Below, one piece after another: positions 30,795-37,669 of a stretch of DNA of 49,964 bases. The notes beneath the pieces were generated by a model. It was not told where the DNA came from. It did not search any database and saw only the letters and a program-made list of their open reading frames with translations. The stretch is from positions 1 through 49,964 of the forward strand of contig JAIESW010000020.1 in NCBI GenBank assembly GCA_019745565.1, given 5' to 3'. Positions within the stretch are counted from its first letter, which is position 1. Every line of letters starts with the position of its first letter. A program made the translations under genes and the position numbers. The stretch is from Burkholderiales bacterium (GTDB lineage: Bacteria > Pseudomonadota > Gammaproteobacteria > Burkholderiales > Ga0077523).

Positions 30795-31040
30795 ACGACC
30801 GATACTAGCCGGCGGCCAGCGAAGCTGGGGCGCACGGGCTCTCTGTCGTGTCGGAAGAGGTGGGTACGGCGTAAGCAACCGCGACTGGCCGGCGGCCAGC
30901 GAGGCTGAAGCGCCAAGCATCGCGGCTGGCCCCGCGCCCAGCGTAGCTGGGGCGCACGGGCCCACCGACGCGAATCGCCGTAGTGGGTGGGGCGCACAGG
31001 CCCTCTGTCGTGTCGGAAGAGACCGGTACGGTAAGCGCTC
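30783..31040. repeat. Degenerate repeat array beginning at the tldD stop codon
   Basis: Units begin GGTACAGCGTAA (30783, containing the tldD stop), GGTACGGCGTAA (30863) and GGTACGGTAA (31025). Each of the first two continues through CCGGCGGCCAGCGAAGCTG-like hairpin sequence. The word CTCTGTCGTGTCGGAAGAG occurs at the ends of both unit 1 and unit 2, and GCTGGGGCGCACGGGC recurs. Unit 2 is longer and composite. The 274-base space to the next gene is filled by this array plus the hairpin at 31041-31061. Confidence 0.75.
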
Positions 31041-31061
31041 ATGCCTGCCTGCCGCAGGCAT
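31041..31061. terminator. Perfect 8-bp hairpin behind the DUF6647-like gene
   Basis: ATGCCTGC (31041-31048) pairs with GCAGGCAT (31054-31061) around a 5-base loop, eight bases after the minus-strand TAG at 31069-31071. There is no U-run on either strand, so it may be an mRNA end-stabilising structure rather than a true intrinsic terminator. Confidence 0.45.
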
Positions 31062-31068
31062 TCCTGGC

Positions 31069-31503
31069 CTAATTCCGGGCCGAGCCCGTTTCCCGGCACC
31101 GTTCCGGCAGATAGTCAAAGACGAACCGCAGGCTGGTCCGGAGACCGGACAGGTAGGCGTTTTGGATCCGGTAGGCCTCGTCCTCGCGGGCGAACCAGCG
31201 CTCGCACGAGTCCATGGCCCCGAACCGGCTGTTCTCGTGCTGGACGTGATGGACCAGCTCGTGCAGCAGGATCGACCGCGCCTTGAGGTCGCCCACGATG
31301 TCGAGGTCGTCCCGCAGGAAAACACCCTGGCCGTCGAGGTAGTACGCCCGGACTCCGCAGGGGCCCGCGCAGAGCCGTTGCGCCATCTCGTGCTCGGACA
31401 GCACGTGGATCGGCGGCAGTTCCCGGGGCGCGGGGTAACCCGAAAGCTGTGAAACGGTCAGGAACAGGCTGGCAACGATTTCGACAACGGCAGGGGTGGC
31501 CAA
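31069..31503 (-). CDS. DUF6647-like protein with HExxH zinc motif
   Basis: From the TTG at 31503 the protein has 144 residues: a hydrophobic N-terminal segment (VVEIVASLFLTVSQL, a possible signal peptide) and a core with ILLHELVHHVQHEN, an HExxH metalloprotease-type motif. Downstream come CERWFAREDEAYRIQNAYL with a possible third ligand Glu, and a Cys-containing tail. The TTG is chosen because a CGGAG ribosome-binding site lies 7 bases upstream; an ATG further up (31641) would add 46 low-complexity residues. It may be a secreted small zinc peptidase, but no substrate is known. It is monocistronic and convergent with the repeat array after tldD. Confidence 0.75.
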   Translation of the reverse strand: MATPAVVEIVASLFLTVSQLSGYPAPRELPPIHVLSEHEMAQRLCAGPCGVRAYYLDGQGVFLRDDLDIVGDLKARSILLHELVHHVQHENSRFGAMDSCERWFAREDEAYRIQNAYLSGLRTSLRFVFDYLPERCRETGSARN

Positions 31504-31856
31504 GGCTCGACTCCGGGTATGGCGCGGACCCGGCGCGCCGGCGCCGGGGTGCCCTGGGGCCTTGATCCCGCAGGAATCTTGCGGCTGGCCCCGTCCCCTC
31601 GGTATGGGTCGGAACGCGCGGCCCCCTGCCGCGCGTGGCACCGGATGCCCCGGCGCCCGAGCCGATGGTCACCGGCCACCCCCGAATCTGTCAACGAAAT
31701 CGACAGCCGGTCGGGAAAATCCTGAGAATCGACCGGCAGTTATATTGCGCAACGCCGAGGGCGGAAGTTCACAAATCCGTAGTGCGTGGCCCATAATTGC
31801 GCGCCGGAACGCATCCGTTCTAGGCTGCCGAACAAGACCGAGGGGAGCGCAGGACC
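31504..31856. other. 353-base intergenic region between divergent genes
   Basis: The half near the DUF6647-like gene is GC-rich with its ribosome-binding site and no clear promoter. The half near the cNMP-binding gene is AT-richer and holds the promoter at 31768-31797. A minus-strand frame runs on upstream of 31503 but looks like non-coding extension. No repeat or RNA gene was seen. Confidence 0.6.
31768..31797 (+). promoter_or_regulatory. Sigma-70 promoter for the cNMP-binding protein
   Basis: TTCACA (31768-31773, five of six to the -35 consensus) and CATAAT (31792-31797, five of six to the -10 consensus) are 18 bases apart. The GTG start follows 59 bases after the -10, with AGGGGAGCGCAGGA just before it as ribosome-binding region. 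Confidence 0.6.
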
Positions 31857-32402
31857 GTGGAGCTGGCCGACCGGCTTGGGAGCGAAGTGGAGGCCCAGAA
31901 CTGGGCGCTGAAGACGCTGGAGCACATCGGGGAAGGTACCGTGCTCGCCCAGCAGATCTTCGACATGATCGGCCATTCCAAATTCTTCTCCGACTTCACG
32001 CGCAGCGACATCCAGATGCTCGCGAAGTCGATGGAGATCTACCGCGCCGAGCCGGGCCAGACGATCATCCGCGAAGGCGACGTCGACGACTACATGATGC
32101 TCATCATCCAGGGGCGCGTGGAGATCGTGAAGAAGGATCGCAACGCGATGTTGCAGCCGATGACGTCGGTCGGGCCGGGCGCCACGCTGGGCGAGATGTC
32201 GATGATCGACGGCGAGCCCCGCTTCGCGACCTGCACCGCGGTGGATCCCACGACCTTCGCCGTGCTCACGCGCGACGCGATGGTGAAGATCATCCTTGAG
32301 GAACCGAGCCTCGGTGCGAAGATCCTCATCAAGCTCGTGACGCTGCTGTCGGCGCGGCTGCGACAGACCAGCTCGAATCTCCTGCACTACATGGAACGCT
32401 GA
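31857..32402 (+). CDS. Cyclic nucleotide-binding domain protein lacking a DNA-binding domain
   Basis: This 181-residue protein has a Crp/PKA-type cyclic-nucleotide-binding beta-roll at about 45-160: FFSDFTRSDIQMLAKSM, PGQTIIREGDVDDYMMLIIQGRVEI, and the phosphate-binding cassette GEMSMIDGEPRFATCTA with the key Glu and Arg in place. The C-terminus ends in a helix (LLSARLRQTSSNLLHYMER) with no winged helix, so it should not bind DNA like Crp. It could sense cAMP made by the two cyclases of the window or regulate a partner protein. A GTG start with a strong upstream ribosome-binding site fits. It is monocistronic. Confidence 0.9.
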   Translation: MELADRLGSEVEAQNWALKTLEHIGEGTVLAQQIFDMIGHSKFFSDFTRSDIQMLAKSMEIYRAEPGQTIIREGDVDDYMMLIIQGRVEIVKKDRNAMLQPMTSVGPGATLGEMSMIDGEPRFATCTAVDPTTFAVLTRDAMVKIILEEPSLGAKILIKLVTLLSARLRQTSSNLLHYMER

Positions 32403-32419
32403 TCGACGCATCGCGTCGA

Positions 32420-33133
32420 TCAGATTTCGAGCCGCGTCCCCGAGTAGAGCACCGGTCCCGTCGGCAGACCGGTGGGCGAGCCGCGTTCCGGCTCCACGCT
32501 CATTGCGAGGCCGGCGGCCTGATCGAGAATCGCCTTCATCCCGGGCGGCACTTCCACGTACTGCGTGTCGTGCGTGGTGATGAGGCCGAGGGATTTCGGC
32601 GGTTGGTTCTCGCCGGGAAGCATCCACAGCTCCCACGAGGTGCCCGGCTCCATGGTCTTGTGACCGATGACGCGGATGCGCAGTCGCGGCCGGCCGTGGT
32701 CCTGGGGCGTCCACGCCACGGTCATGGCAGGCTTCGACCGATCGTCGGCCATCACGACCACCATCGCGTTGTCCGGGGTGAGCGCGTGATCCTTCGGCGT
32801 GAGTGCGATGTAGCCGAACAACAGTGCTGCCGCGAGTGCGGACGCGATGGACGAGCCGCGCCAGAACGCGAGACTGCCGAGCCAGCTTTCCCGCGGTGCC
32901 GCGCGTGGGGCGATGCGTGCCTCGATGCCGCGCCAGACGCGATCGCTGGGCTCGAGTTCCGTCGCCGTTCCGGACAGAGGGTCGAGGCGCTCCTGCCATG
33001 AGGCCACTTCCCGGCGCGGGCCCGGATCGCTGCGCAGCCACAGCTCGAAACGCGCGCGCGCCTTGCCGGTCATCGTGCCGAGCACGTATTCGGCGGCGAG
33101 CAGGGAGCGCCCTCGGGGATCGGTGATCTTCAT
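32420..33133 (-). CDS. RskA-type membrane anti-sigma factor
   Basis: This 237-residue protein has an N-terminal zinc-free anti-sigma region (LLAAEYVLGTMTGKARARFE), one membrane helix at about 93-112 (SIASALAAALLFGYIAL) and a periplasmic RskA C-terminal domain with PGTSWELWMLPGENQPPKSLGLI. It would hold the adjacent ECF sigma factor at the membrane and release it on regulated proteolysis. ATG 33133 lies 5 bases after the sigma stop, so the two are cotranscribed and probably made at matched levels. Codons upstream of 33133 overlap the sigma gene and are not homologous. Confidence 0.92.
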   Translation of the reverse strand: MKITDPRGRSLLAAEYVLGTMTGKARARFELWLRSDPGPRREVASWQERLDPLSGTATELEPSDRVWRGIEARIAPRAAPRESWLGSLAFWRGSSIASALAAALLFGYIALTPKDHALTPDNAMVVVMADDRSKPAMTVAWTPQDHGRPRLRIRVIGHKTMEPGTSWELWMLPGENQPPKSLGLITTHDTQYVEVPPGMKAILDQAAGLAMSVEPERGSPTGLPTGPVLYSGTRLEI

Positions 33134-33138
33134 GCCCG

Positions 33139-33705
33139 CTATGCCGCCCCACGGGCCTCGAGGCAGCCGCGCAGCTTCTCGAGCCCGCGGCGGATCCAGG
33201 TCTTGATGGTGCCGAGCGGCTCGCCGAGATGGTTGGCGAGCTCGCTGTGCGACAGCCCGTGCATGTATGCGAGCGCGATCGACTGGCGCTGCTGGCCCGA
33301 CAGCTCGCGCAGGCAGTCGTCGAGGTGGCCGGCCTCGCCGGCAGCCTGCAGGCGCTGGGCCGGACCGGGGGTGTCGTCCTCCCAGTTCTCGATGAGGCCG
33401 TCCAGGTCCTCGTCGGCCGTCTCGTGCTTGGGCCGGCGCACCCAATCGAGCGCGCGGTTGCGCACGATGGCGGTCATCCAGGTCATCGGGGCGCTCTTCG
33501 CACGGCTGTAGTCGGTCACGTGGTTCCAGATGTTGACGAAGCTCTCCTGCAGGATGTCCTCGGCCCAGTCGCGGCGCCGGACGATGCGCATCGCGACCGC
33601 CAGCAGACGGCCCGACGATCGGCGATACAGCTCGGCGAAAGCGCGCTGGTCGCGCAGGGCGCAGCGAGCCATCAGATCGTCGAGGCTGTCCGCAGCGTCC
33701 ATCAT
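33139..33705 (-). CDS. ECF-type RNA polymerase sigma factor (SigK-like)
   Basis: This 188-residue sigma-70 family factor has region 2 (AFAELYRRSSGRLLAVAMRIVRR, DILQESFVNIWNHV, WMTAIVRNRALDWVRR) and region 4 (LSGQQRQSIALAYMHGLSHSELA, LGTIKTWIRRGLEKLR), with no region 1 or 3, as in ECF sigma factors paired with RskA anti-sigmas. A double ATG at 33705/33702 is the start. It follows the cobalamin adenosyltransferase gene by 25 bases on the same strand. The stress that activates it cannot be deduced from the window. Confidence 0.93.
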   Translation of the reverse strand: MMDAADSLDDLMARCALRDQRAFAELYRRSSGRLLAVAMRIVRRRDWAEDILQESFVNIWNHVTDYSRAKSAPMTWMTAIVRNRALDWVRRPKHETADEDLDGLIENWEDDTPGPAQRLQAAGEAGHLDDCLRELSGQQRQSIALAYMHGLSHSELANHLGEPLGTIKTWIRRGLEKLRGCLEARGAA

Positions 33706-33730
33706 GTCACCCTGATACGGCGGCCCGACC

Positions 33731-34294
33731 TCAACCGGATGCACCTCCCGTGCGATCCTTGCGCCAGTAGACGTCGGAAACGCCGGCGCGCCGGTTGCAG
33801 ACGCGGCACAACACGAACAGCAGATCGGAAAGCCGGTTGAGGTAGCGCTGGCACAGCGGCGAGACGGTCTCGGCCTGCGAGAGCGCCACGACGCGGCGCT
33901 CGGCGCGACGGCAGACTGCCCGGGCCACATGGCAGAGCGCAGCGGCACGCGAACCGCCGGGCAGGATGAATTCCTTGAGTGGTGCCAGGTCGTCGTTGTG
34001 GTGATCGAGCGCGGTCTCGAGCTGCGTCACGTGCTCGTCGCGGATTGCGGTGTACCCGGGGATGCTCAGCTCGCCGCCGAGGTCAAACAGGTCGTGCTGG
34101 ATCGAGGTGAGCAGGGCCCGCAGTTCGTCGTCGAGCGGCTCGGCGAGCAGCACGCCCACGTGGCTGTTGAGTTCGTCCACCGCGCCGATGGCCTCGATGC
34201 GAGGGCTCTGCTTTGGAACGCGCGTGCCGTCACCCAGGCCGGTGGTGCCGGCGTCGCCGGTGCGGGTGTAGATCTTAGAGAGTCGATTGCCCAA
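33731..34294 (-). CDS. PduO-type cob(I)alamin adenosyltransferase
   Basis: The enzyme transfers adenosyl from ATP to cob(I)alamin to make adenosylcobalamin. The 187 residues show the PduO-type N-terminal ATP-binding motif KIYTRTGDAGTTGLGDG, AVDELNSHVG, the FILPGGS segment, and the RAVCRRAERRVVAL and RYLNRLSDLLFVLCR motifs. A TTG start at 34294 keeps the conserved N-terminus and has GGAG 8 bases upstream. In betaproteobacteria the enzyme commonly stands alone, serving cobalamin salvage. Here it heads a possible operon with the ECF sigma and its anti-sigma, an association without an obvious functional reason. Confidence 0.94.
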   Translation of the reverse strand: MGNRLSKIYTRTGDAGTTGLGDGTRVPKQSPRIEAIGAVDELNSHVGVLLAEPLDDELRALLTSIQHDLFDLGGELSIPGYTAIRDEHVTQLETALDHHNDDLAPLKEFILPGGSRAAALCHVARAVCRRAERRVVALSQAETVSPLCQRYLNRLSDLLFVLCRVCNRRAGVSDVYWRKDRTGGASG

Positions 34295-34335
34295 GGCGGC
34301 GGCTCCGTGGATGGATGCGGGGAATTATAGGTGTT

Positions 34336-34463
34336 CAGCCCGCGCCGGGTCTGCCATCGACCGGAGTTCGATGGCTTTCGTCAGGTACGGACAGGCTGCA
34401 GGGACTGTCCGTGTCCGGTCTCAGTCCACAAGCGGGCTGGCTCTTCGGGGAGGGGGACGTCAC
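34336..34463. repeat. Diverged stop-codon-anchored repeat with an expanded centre
   Basis: CAGCCCGC (34336-34343) pairs with GCGGGCTG (34432-34439), the same outer stem as in the 78-bp units after pgm, followed by CTCTTCGGGGAGGGGG in place of their second stem. The short centre of those units is here replaced by about 75 bases containing a further stem, GGACAG with CTGTCC. The element ends at the minus-strand stop (34460-34462) of the metallo-beta-lactamase-fold gene. Confidence 0.65.
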
Positions 34464-35386
34464 TTCTCCAGGTCCTCGACCTCCAGTTCGAGGTAGCGCG
34501 CGAACGCGTTGCGGCGGTGGATCGTCGCGTAGCCGGCCCAGTGCTCGAACGCGGGCAGGGCGGAGGCGTCCACGGCCTGGAGGAGGCTGGTACTGTGTGC
34601 ATAGAGTTCGCGCACACGCCGATCGAGCGCCTTCAGGTAGTCGGCAGTGCGTGCGGCACCCGCGGCGTCGACGATGGGCCCGTAGCCCGGCACGATCGCA
34701 GCCGGCGTCATCTGTTGTACCTGTGCGACGGCATGTATCCATGGGGCGAGTTTGCCGTCGCGCAGTTCCGGAATGCGATCCACCTGGACCACGCCGCCGG
34801 CGAACAGCACGCCGCTCGCGCGGTCGCGCACCAGGAGATCACCGGGTGTGCTGGCCCACCCGAGGTGGATCAGTTCGATGGTGCGGCCGCCGACGTCGAG
34901 GACGGCATCGCCGTCGACGGTGCGATCGGGAACGATCAGGCGCGTGCCGGCCATGACGTCTTCGCCGAGCATCGCCCTGAGGTTCTCGAGGCAGTGCTCG
35001 CAGCGCGCACGCATCAGATCCGCACTCTTCGCGTGAGTGACGAAGACCGCGCCGGTTTCGGCGAATGCGGCAGCGCCGAAGATGAACTCCTGCATCGCAT
35101 GCGTGAGGATGACGATCTCGATCGGCCGGTCGCTCACGCGACGGATCGCGCTGAGGCGTTCCAGTCCCTGGCGATACGACGCACCGGTGTCGATGACCGT
35201 GATGCCGGTGGGTCCCACGACGAAACCGCCGTTGGCCACGCGCCCCCCGTTCTCCGGGGCGACCTCGTCGGGGGTTTCGATGAACGCATAGACGCCATCC
35301 GCCACTCGGACCGGTTCGACAGCCTCGGCGGCGAGGGAAAGACAGAGCAGCGCAAGCGTGGCGAACGCCCGTATCGGAGCGACCAT
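34460..35386 (-). CDS. Exported metallo-beta-lactamase-fold protein without a zinc site; quinoprotein relay metallohydrolase 1-like pseudoenzyme
   Basis: This 308-residue protein starts with a signal peptide (MVAPIRAFATLALLCLSLAAEA). The rest follows the SoxH-like metallo-beta-lactamase fold seen in quinoprotein relay metallohydrolase 1. The metal ligands are almost all lost. The HxHxDH motif reads HAMQEF (96-101), the next His is S179 (in WASTPGD), the bridging Asp is G198 (FAGGVV), and the last His is Y235 (VPGYG). The frame is intact and of normal length, so it is likely expressed as a binding or scaffold protein. It is divergent from the intact paralogue at 35468. The start could also be a GTG three codons upstream. 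Confidence 0.85.
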   Translation of the reverse strand: MVAPIRAFATLALLCLSLAAEAVEPVRVADGVYAFIETPDEVAPENGGRVANGGFVVGPTGITVIDTGASYRQGLERLSAIRRVSDRPIEIVILTHAMQEFIFGAAAFAETGAVFVTHAKSADLMRARCEHCLENLRAMLGEDVMAGTRLIVPDRTVDGDAVLDVGGRTIELIHLGWASTPGDLLVRDRASGVLFAGGVVQVDRIPELRDGKLAPWIHAVAQVQQMTPAAIVPGYGPIVDAAGAARTADYLKALDRRVRELYAHSTSLLQAVDASALPAFEHWAGYATIHRRNAFARYLELEVEDLEK

Positions 35387-35427
35387 TGCGAGCACGGTAA
35401 TGAACGCGATGCGCGTCGGCAAGCGCG

Positions 35428-35456
35428 TTGCCCGAGGCGGGGGGCGGCCGTATGAT
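35428..35456 (+). promoter_or_regulatory. Promoter for the quinoprotein-relay operon
   Basis: TTGCCC (35428-35433) and TATGAT (35451-35456) are exactly 17 bases apart. The ATG at 35468 is only 11 bases past the -10, and no Shine-Dalgarno sequence intervenes, so the mRNA would have almost no leader. AACGCG/CGCGTT (35403-35408, 35424-35429) is a weak inverted repeat overlapping the -35. Confidence 0.55.
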
Positions 35457-35467
35457 CCGCGCCCGCC

Positions 35468-36397
35468 ATGGATCGCTGCCGCATCGCCGCGCTGTTCCTC
35501 GCATGGATGGCCGTCGCGCCGGGCCATGCCGCCGATGCTGTCGAAGCGTTCACGGTGATGGAGATCGCGCCCGGTAACTTCGTGCATTACGGCCGCATCG
35601 AGGAGCGCTCGCCCGACAACCTGGGCGATCAGGCCAACATCGGATTCATCGTGGGTGAGCGATGCGTGGCCGTGATCGATGCCGGCGGGTCGTTGGCGGT
35701 GGGCCAGGCCCTGCGTGCCGCGATCCGACGGACCACCGACAAACCCGTCTGCTGGGTCATTCTGACGCACATGCATCCCGATCACTGCTTCGGTGCCGCC
35801 GCGTTCCGGGAGGACCAGGCGGTGGTCGTGGGGCACGAGAACCTGCCGCGTTCCATGGGGCAGCGGGCACGTCCCTACCTCAACGCTCTCAAGCGCGATC
35901 TGGGCGAACGGGCCGCAGGCAGCGAAGTGATTCCGCCGACCCTGCTGGTGCGCGACGAGATGGTGCTCGATCTCGGCGGCCGTTCGATCCGCCTCAAAGC
36001 CTGGCCGGTTGCCCACACCGACAACGACGTGACGGTCGTCGACGAGGGCACCGGCACGCTGTGGCTGGGCGATCTGCTGTTCGTGAGTCATACCCCGGTG
36101 GTGGACGGGAAGATCACCGGCTTCATCGAGGTGCTGGACCAGCTGTCGACCCTGCGCGTCGCGCGGTTCGTGCCGGGGCACGGCCGGACCGATGCGCCGT
36201 GGCCGCAGGCCTTGCAGCCGGAACGCGACTACCTCGCGCTGATCGTCCGCGAGACCCGCGCGGCCATCAAGCGCCGCAAGACCATCGAGGAGGCCGTGGA
36301 CGAGGTCGGCCTGTCCGAGCGCGACAAGTGGGTCAATTTCGACGACTACCACCGGCGCAACGTGACCACCGCCTACACCGAACTGGAGTGGGAATGA
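35468..36397 (+). CDS. Quinoprotein relay system zinc metallohydrolase 2-like (SoxH-related)
   Basis: This 309-residue exported protein has a signal peptide (MDRCRIAALFLAWMAVAPGHA) and an intact metallo-beta-lactamase site: HMHPDH at 101-106, then AHTDND, LGDLLF and PGHGR. It resembles the SoxH-related proteins that accompany SoxYZ-like carriers and PQQ/quinoprotein dehydrogenases, where they may hydrolyse a carrier-bound thioester or persulfide adduct. That reaction is not proven. ATG 35468 is the obvious start. The stop overlaps a possible ATG of the next frame (ATGA at 36394), consistent with an operon through the two cytochromes. Confidence 0.9.
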   Translation: MDRCRIAALFLAWMAVAPGHAADAVEAFTVMEIAPGNFVHYGRIEERSPDNLGDQANIGFIVGERCVAVIDAGGSLAVGQALRAAIRRTTDKPVCWVILTHMHPDHCFGAAAFREDQAVVVGHENLPRSMGQRARPYLNALKRDLGERAAGSEVIPPTLLVRDEMVLDLGGRSIRLKAWPVAHTDNDVTVVDEGTGTLWLGDLLFVSHTPVVDGKITGFIEVLDQLSTLRVARFVPGHGRTDAPWPQALQPERDYLALIVRETRAAIKRRKTIEEAVDEVGLSERDKWVNFDDYHRRNVTTAYTELEWE

Positions 36398-36404
36398 GCG
36401 GCGG

Positions 36405-36410
36405 TATACT
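36405..36410 (+). promoter_or_regulatory. Possible internal -10 element (TATACT) before the SoxYZ-like gene
   Basis: TATACT matches the -10 consensus at five of six positions, 28 bases upstream of the chosen ATG, but no acceptable -35 is seen at 16-18 bases. It would give internal transcription of the carrier and cytochrome genes. Confidence 0.25.
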
Positions 36411-36438
36411 GCGGAGCGTCGCGGAGGACGGGGGCATC

Positions 36439-37272
36439 ATGAACATGCTGTGGAGGGGGCTGACGGCGGCGCTGGTCGCGGTGCTGCCGGTTGCGGCAGC
36501 GCTGGGCAACGAGAAGGCCGAACCCGATCCGGCCAAGAGCCAGTACTGGCCGCCGATCCGGCAGATGATGTTCGGCGAGCGCGAGATCCTCGACGGCAAG
36601 GACGTGGTGCGCGTGTACCTCAGCACGCGCGCGGACGACGCCTCGACGGTACCGGTGGCGGTGAAGGCCCAGATCGACCAGACGCCCGGGCAGTACATCA
36701 AGCAGGTGTACCTGATCGTCGAGCGCAACCCGTCGCCGGCGGCCGGCATCTTCCAGTTCACGCCCGACAGCGGCCGCGCGCAGGTGGAAACGCGGCTGCG
36801 CTTCGAGGACTTCAGCTTCGTGCGCGCTATCGCCGAGACCAGTGACGGCAAGCTGTACATGGCCTCGCGCTGGGTCAAGGCCGCCGGCGGCTGCTCGGCG
36901 CCGGGCGACAAGAACCGCATGCCGGCCAACGTGGTGGGCACCATGAAATTCCGCTTCGCCGACGAGACGGTGGAAGCGCACAAGCCGGCGCTGGTGCAAC
37001 TCATGATCCGGCACCCGAACGAATCCGCACTCGCCTCGGACTTCGACGGGGCCAGGACCCCCCAGTTCGTCCGTCACGTGCAGGTGACCTACGCGGGCAA
37101 GCCCGTCATGAGCGCCGACGTGGACTTCTCCATCTCCGACAACCCCAGCTTCCGGTTCTACTTCGTGCCGGAGAAGGAGGGGGAGCTGCGGGCGATCGTG
37201 GAGGACACCCACGACAAGCGCTACCAGTACAAGGAAACCATCGTCGAGGGCGTGCCGCTGCCGGGCGGTTGA
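36439..37272 (+). CDS. Quinoprotein dehydrogenase-associated SoxYZ-like fusion carrier
   Basis: This 277-residue exported protein combines a SoxY-like domain and a SoxZ-like domain. The signal peptide is MNMLWRGLTAALVAVLPVAAALG. In SoxY the carrier Cys sits at the C-terminal GGCGG; here the matching C152 is internal in KAAGGCSAP, at the junction of the two domains. The C-terminal part (PALVQLMIRHPNESA, FSISDNPSFRFYFVP) is SoxZ-like. The carrier would hold an intermediate covalently on C152 in the periplasm. ATG 36439 is preferred for the signal peptide and an upstream GGAGG; ATG 36394, coupled to the previous stop, would add 15 residues. Confidence 0.9.
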   Translation: MNMLWRGLTAALVAVLPVAAALGNEKAEPDPAKSQYWPPIRQMMFGEREILDGKDVVRVYLSTRADDASTVPVAVKAQIDQTPGQYIKQVYLIVERNPSPAAGIFQFTPDSGRAQVETRLRFEDFSFVRAIAETSDGKLYMASRWVKAAGGCSAPGDKNRMPANVVGTMKFRFADETVEAHKPALVQLMIRHPNESALASDFDGARTPQFVRHVQVTYAGKPVMSADVDFSISDNPSFRFYFVPEKEGELRAIVEDTHDKRYQYKETIVEGVPLPGG

Positions 37273-37336
37273 CCGGGACAGCGTCTCCCCTCACAATCCG
37301 CGGTTATTCGATCGCTCTAGCAGGCACATCACAAGC

Positions 37337-37669
37337 ATGAACACTCGACTGATGGCGGTCGTCCTGGCCGCGGCGGCATTCACGATCGGCGGTACGGCCC
37401 AGGCCGACGGCAATGCCGACACCGGCAAGAAGAAGACGCAGATGTGCGCGGGCTGCCACGGGATCGAAGGGTTCCGCACCGCCTATCCCGAGGTCTACAC
37501 GGTGCCGAAGCTGGGTGGCCAGAGCGCCAACTACATCGTCGCGGCGCTCAAGGCCTACAAGACCGGTGATCGCAGCCATCCGTCGATGCGCGCCATTGCC
37601 GGCAGCCTGAGCGATCAGGACATGGCGGATCTCGCGGCGTACTACGCCTCGGTGGGGAAGGCGCAATGA
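37337..37669 (+). CDS. Periplasmic monohaem cytochrome c (class I, c553-like)
   Basis: This 110-residue protein has a signal peptide ending near AQA and one haem site, CAGCH, close to the N-terminus of the mature chain. The C-terminal MRAIAGSLSDQDMADLAAYYAS carries the axial Met and the terminal helix. The mature form of about 87 residues fits small c553/c5-like cytochromes. It likely carries electrons away from the periplasmic oxidation system encoded upstream. ATG 37337 lies 64 bases after the SoxYZ-like gene. It is coupled to the next cytochrome by ATGA. Confidence 0.93.
   Translation: MNTRLMAVVLAAAAFTIGGTAQADGNADTGKKKTQMCAGCHGIEGFRTAYPEVYTVPKLGGQSANYIVAALKAYKTGDRSHPSMRAIAGSLSDQDMADLAAYYASVGKAQ

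Noticed and set aside
34460..36352. One continuous 630-codon minus-strand frame that might be a single large protein
   Set aside because: Only 34460-35386 codes for the lactamase-fold protein with its own signal peptide. The remainder is antisense to the intact metallohydrolase gene at 35468-36397.
13147..37287. Identical 13-mer CGGGACAGCGTCT at about 13145 and 37275
   Set aside because: Only 13 bases match with no structure or extended similarity; two occurrences in 50 kb are not enough to call a repeat.
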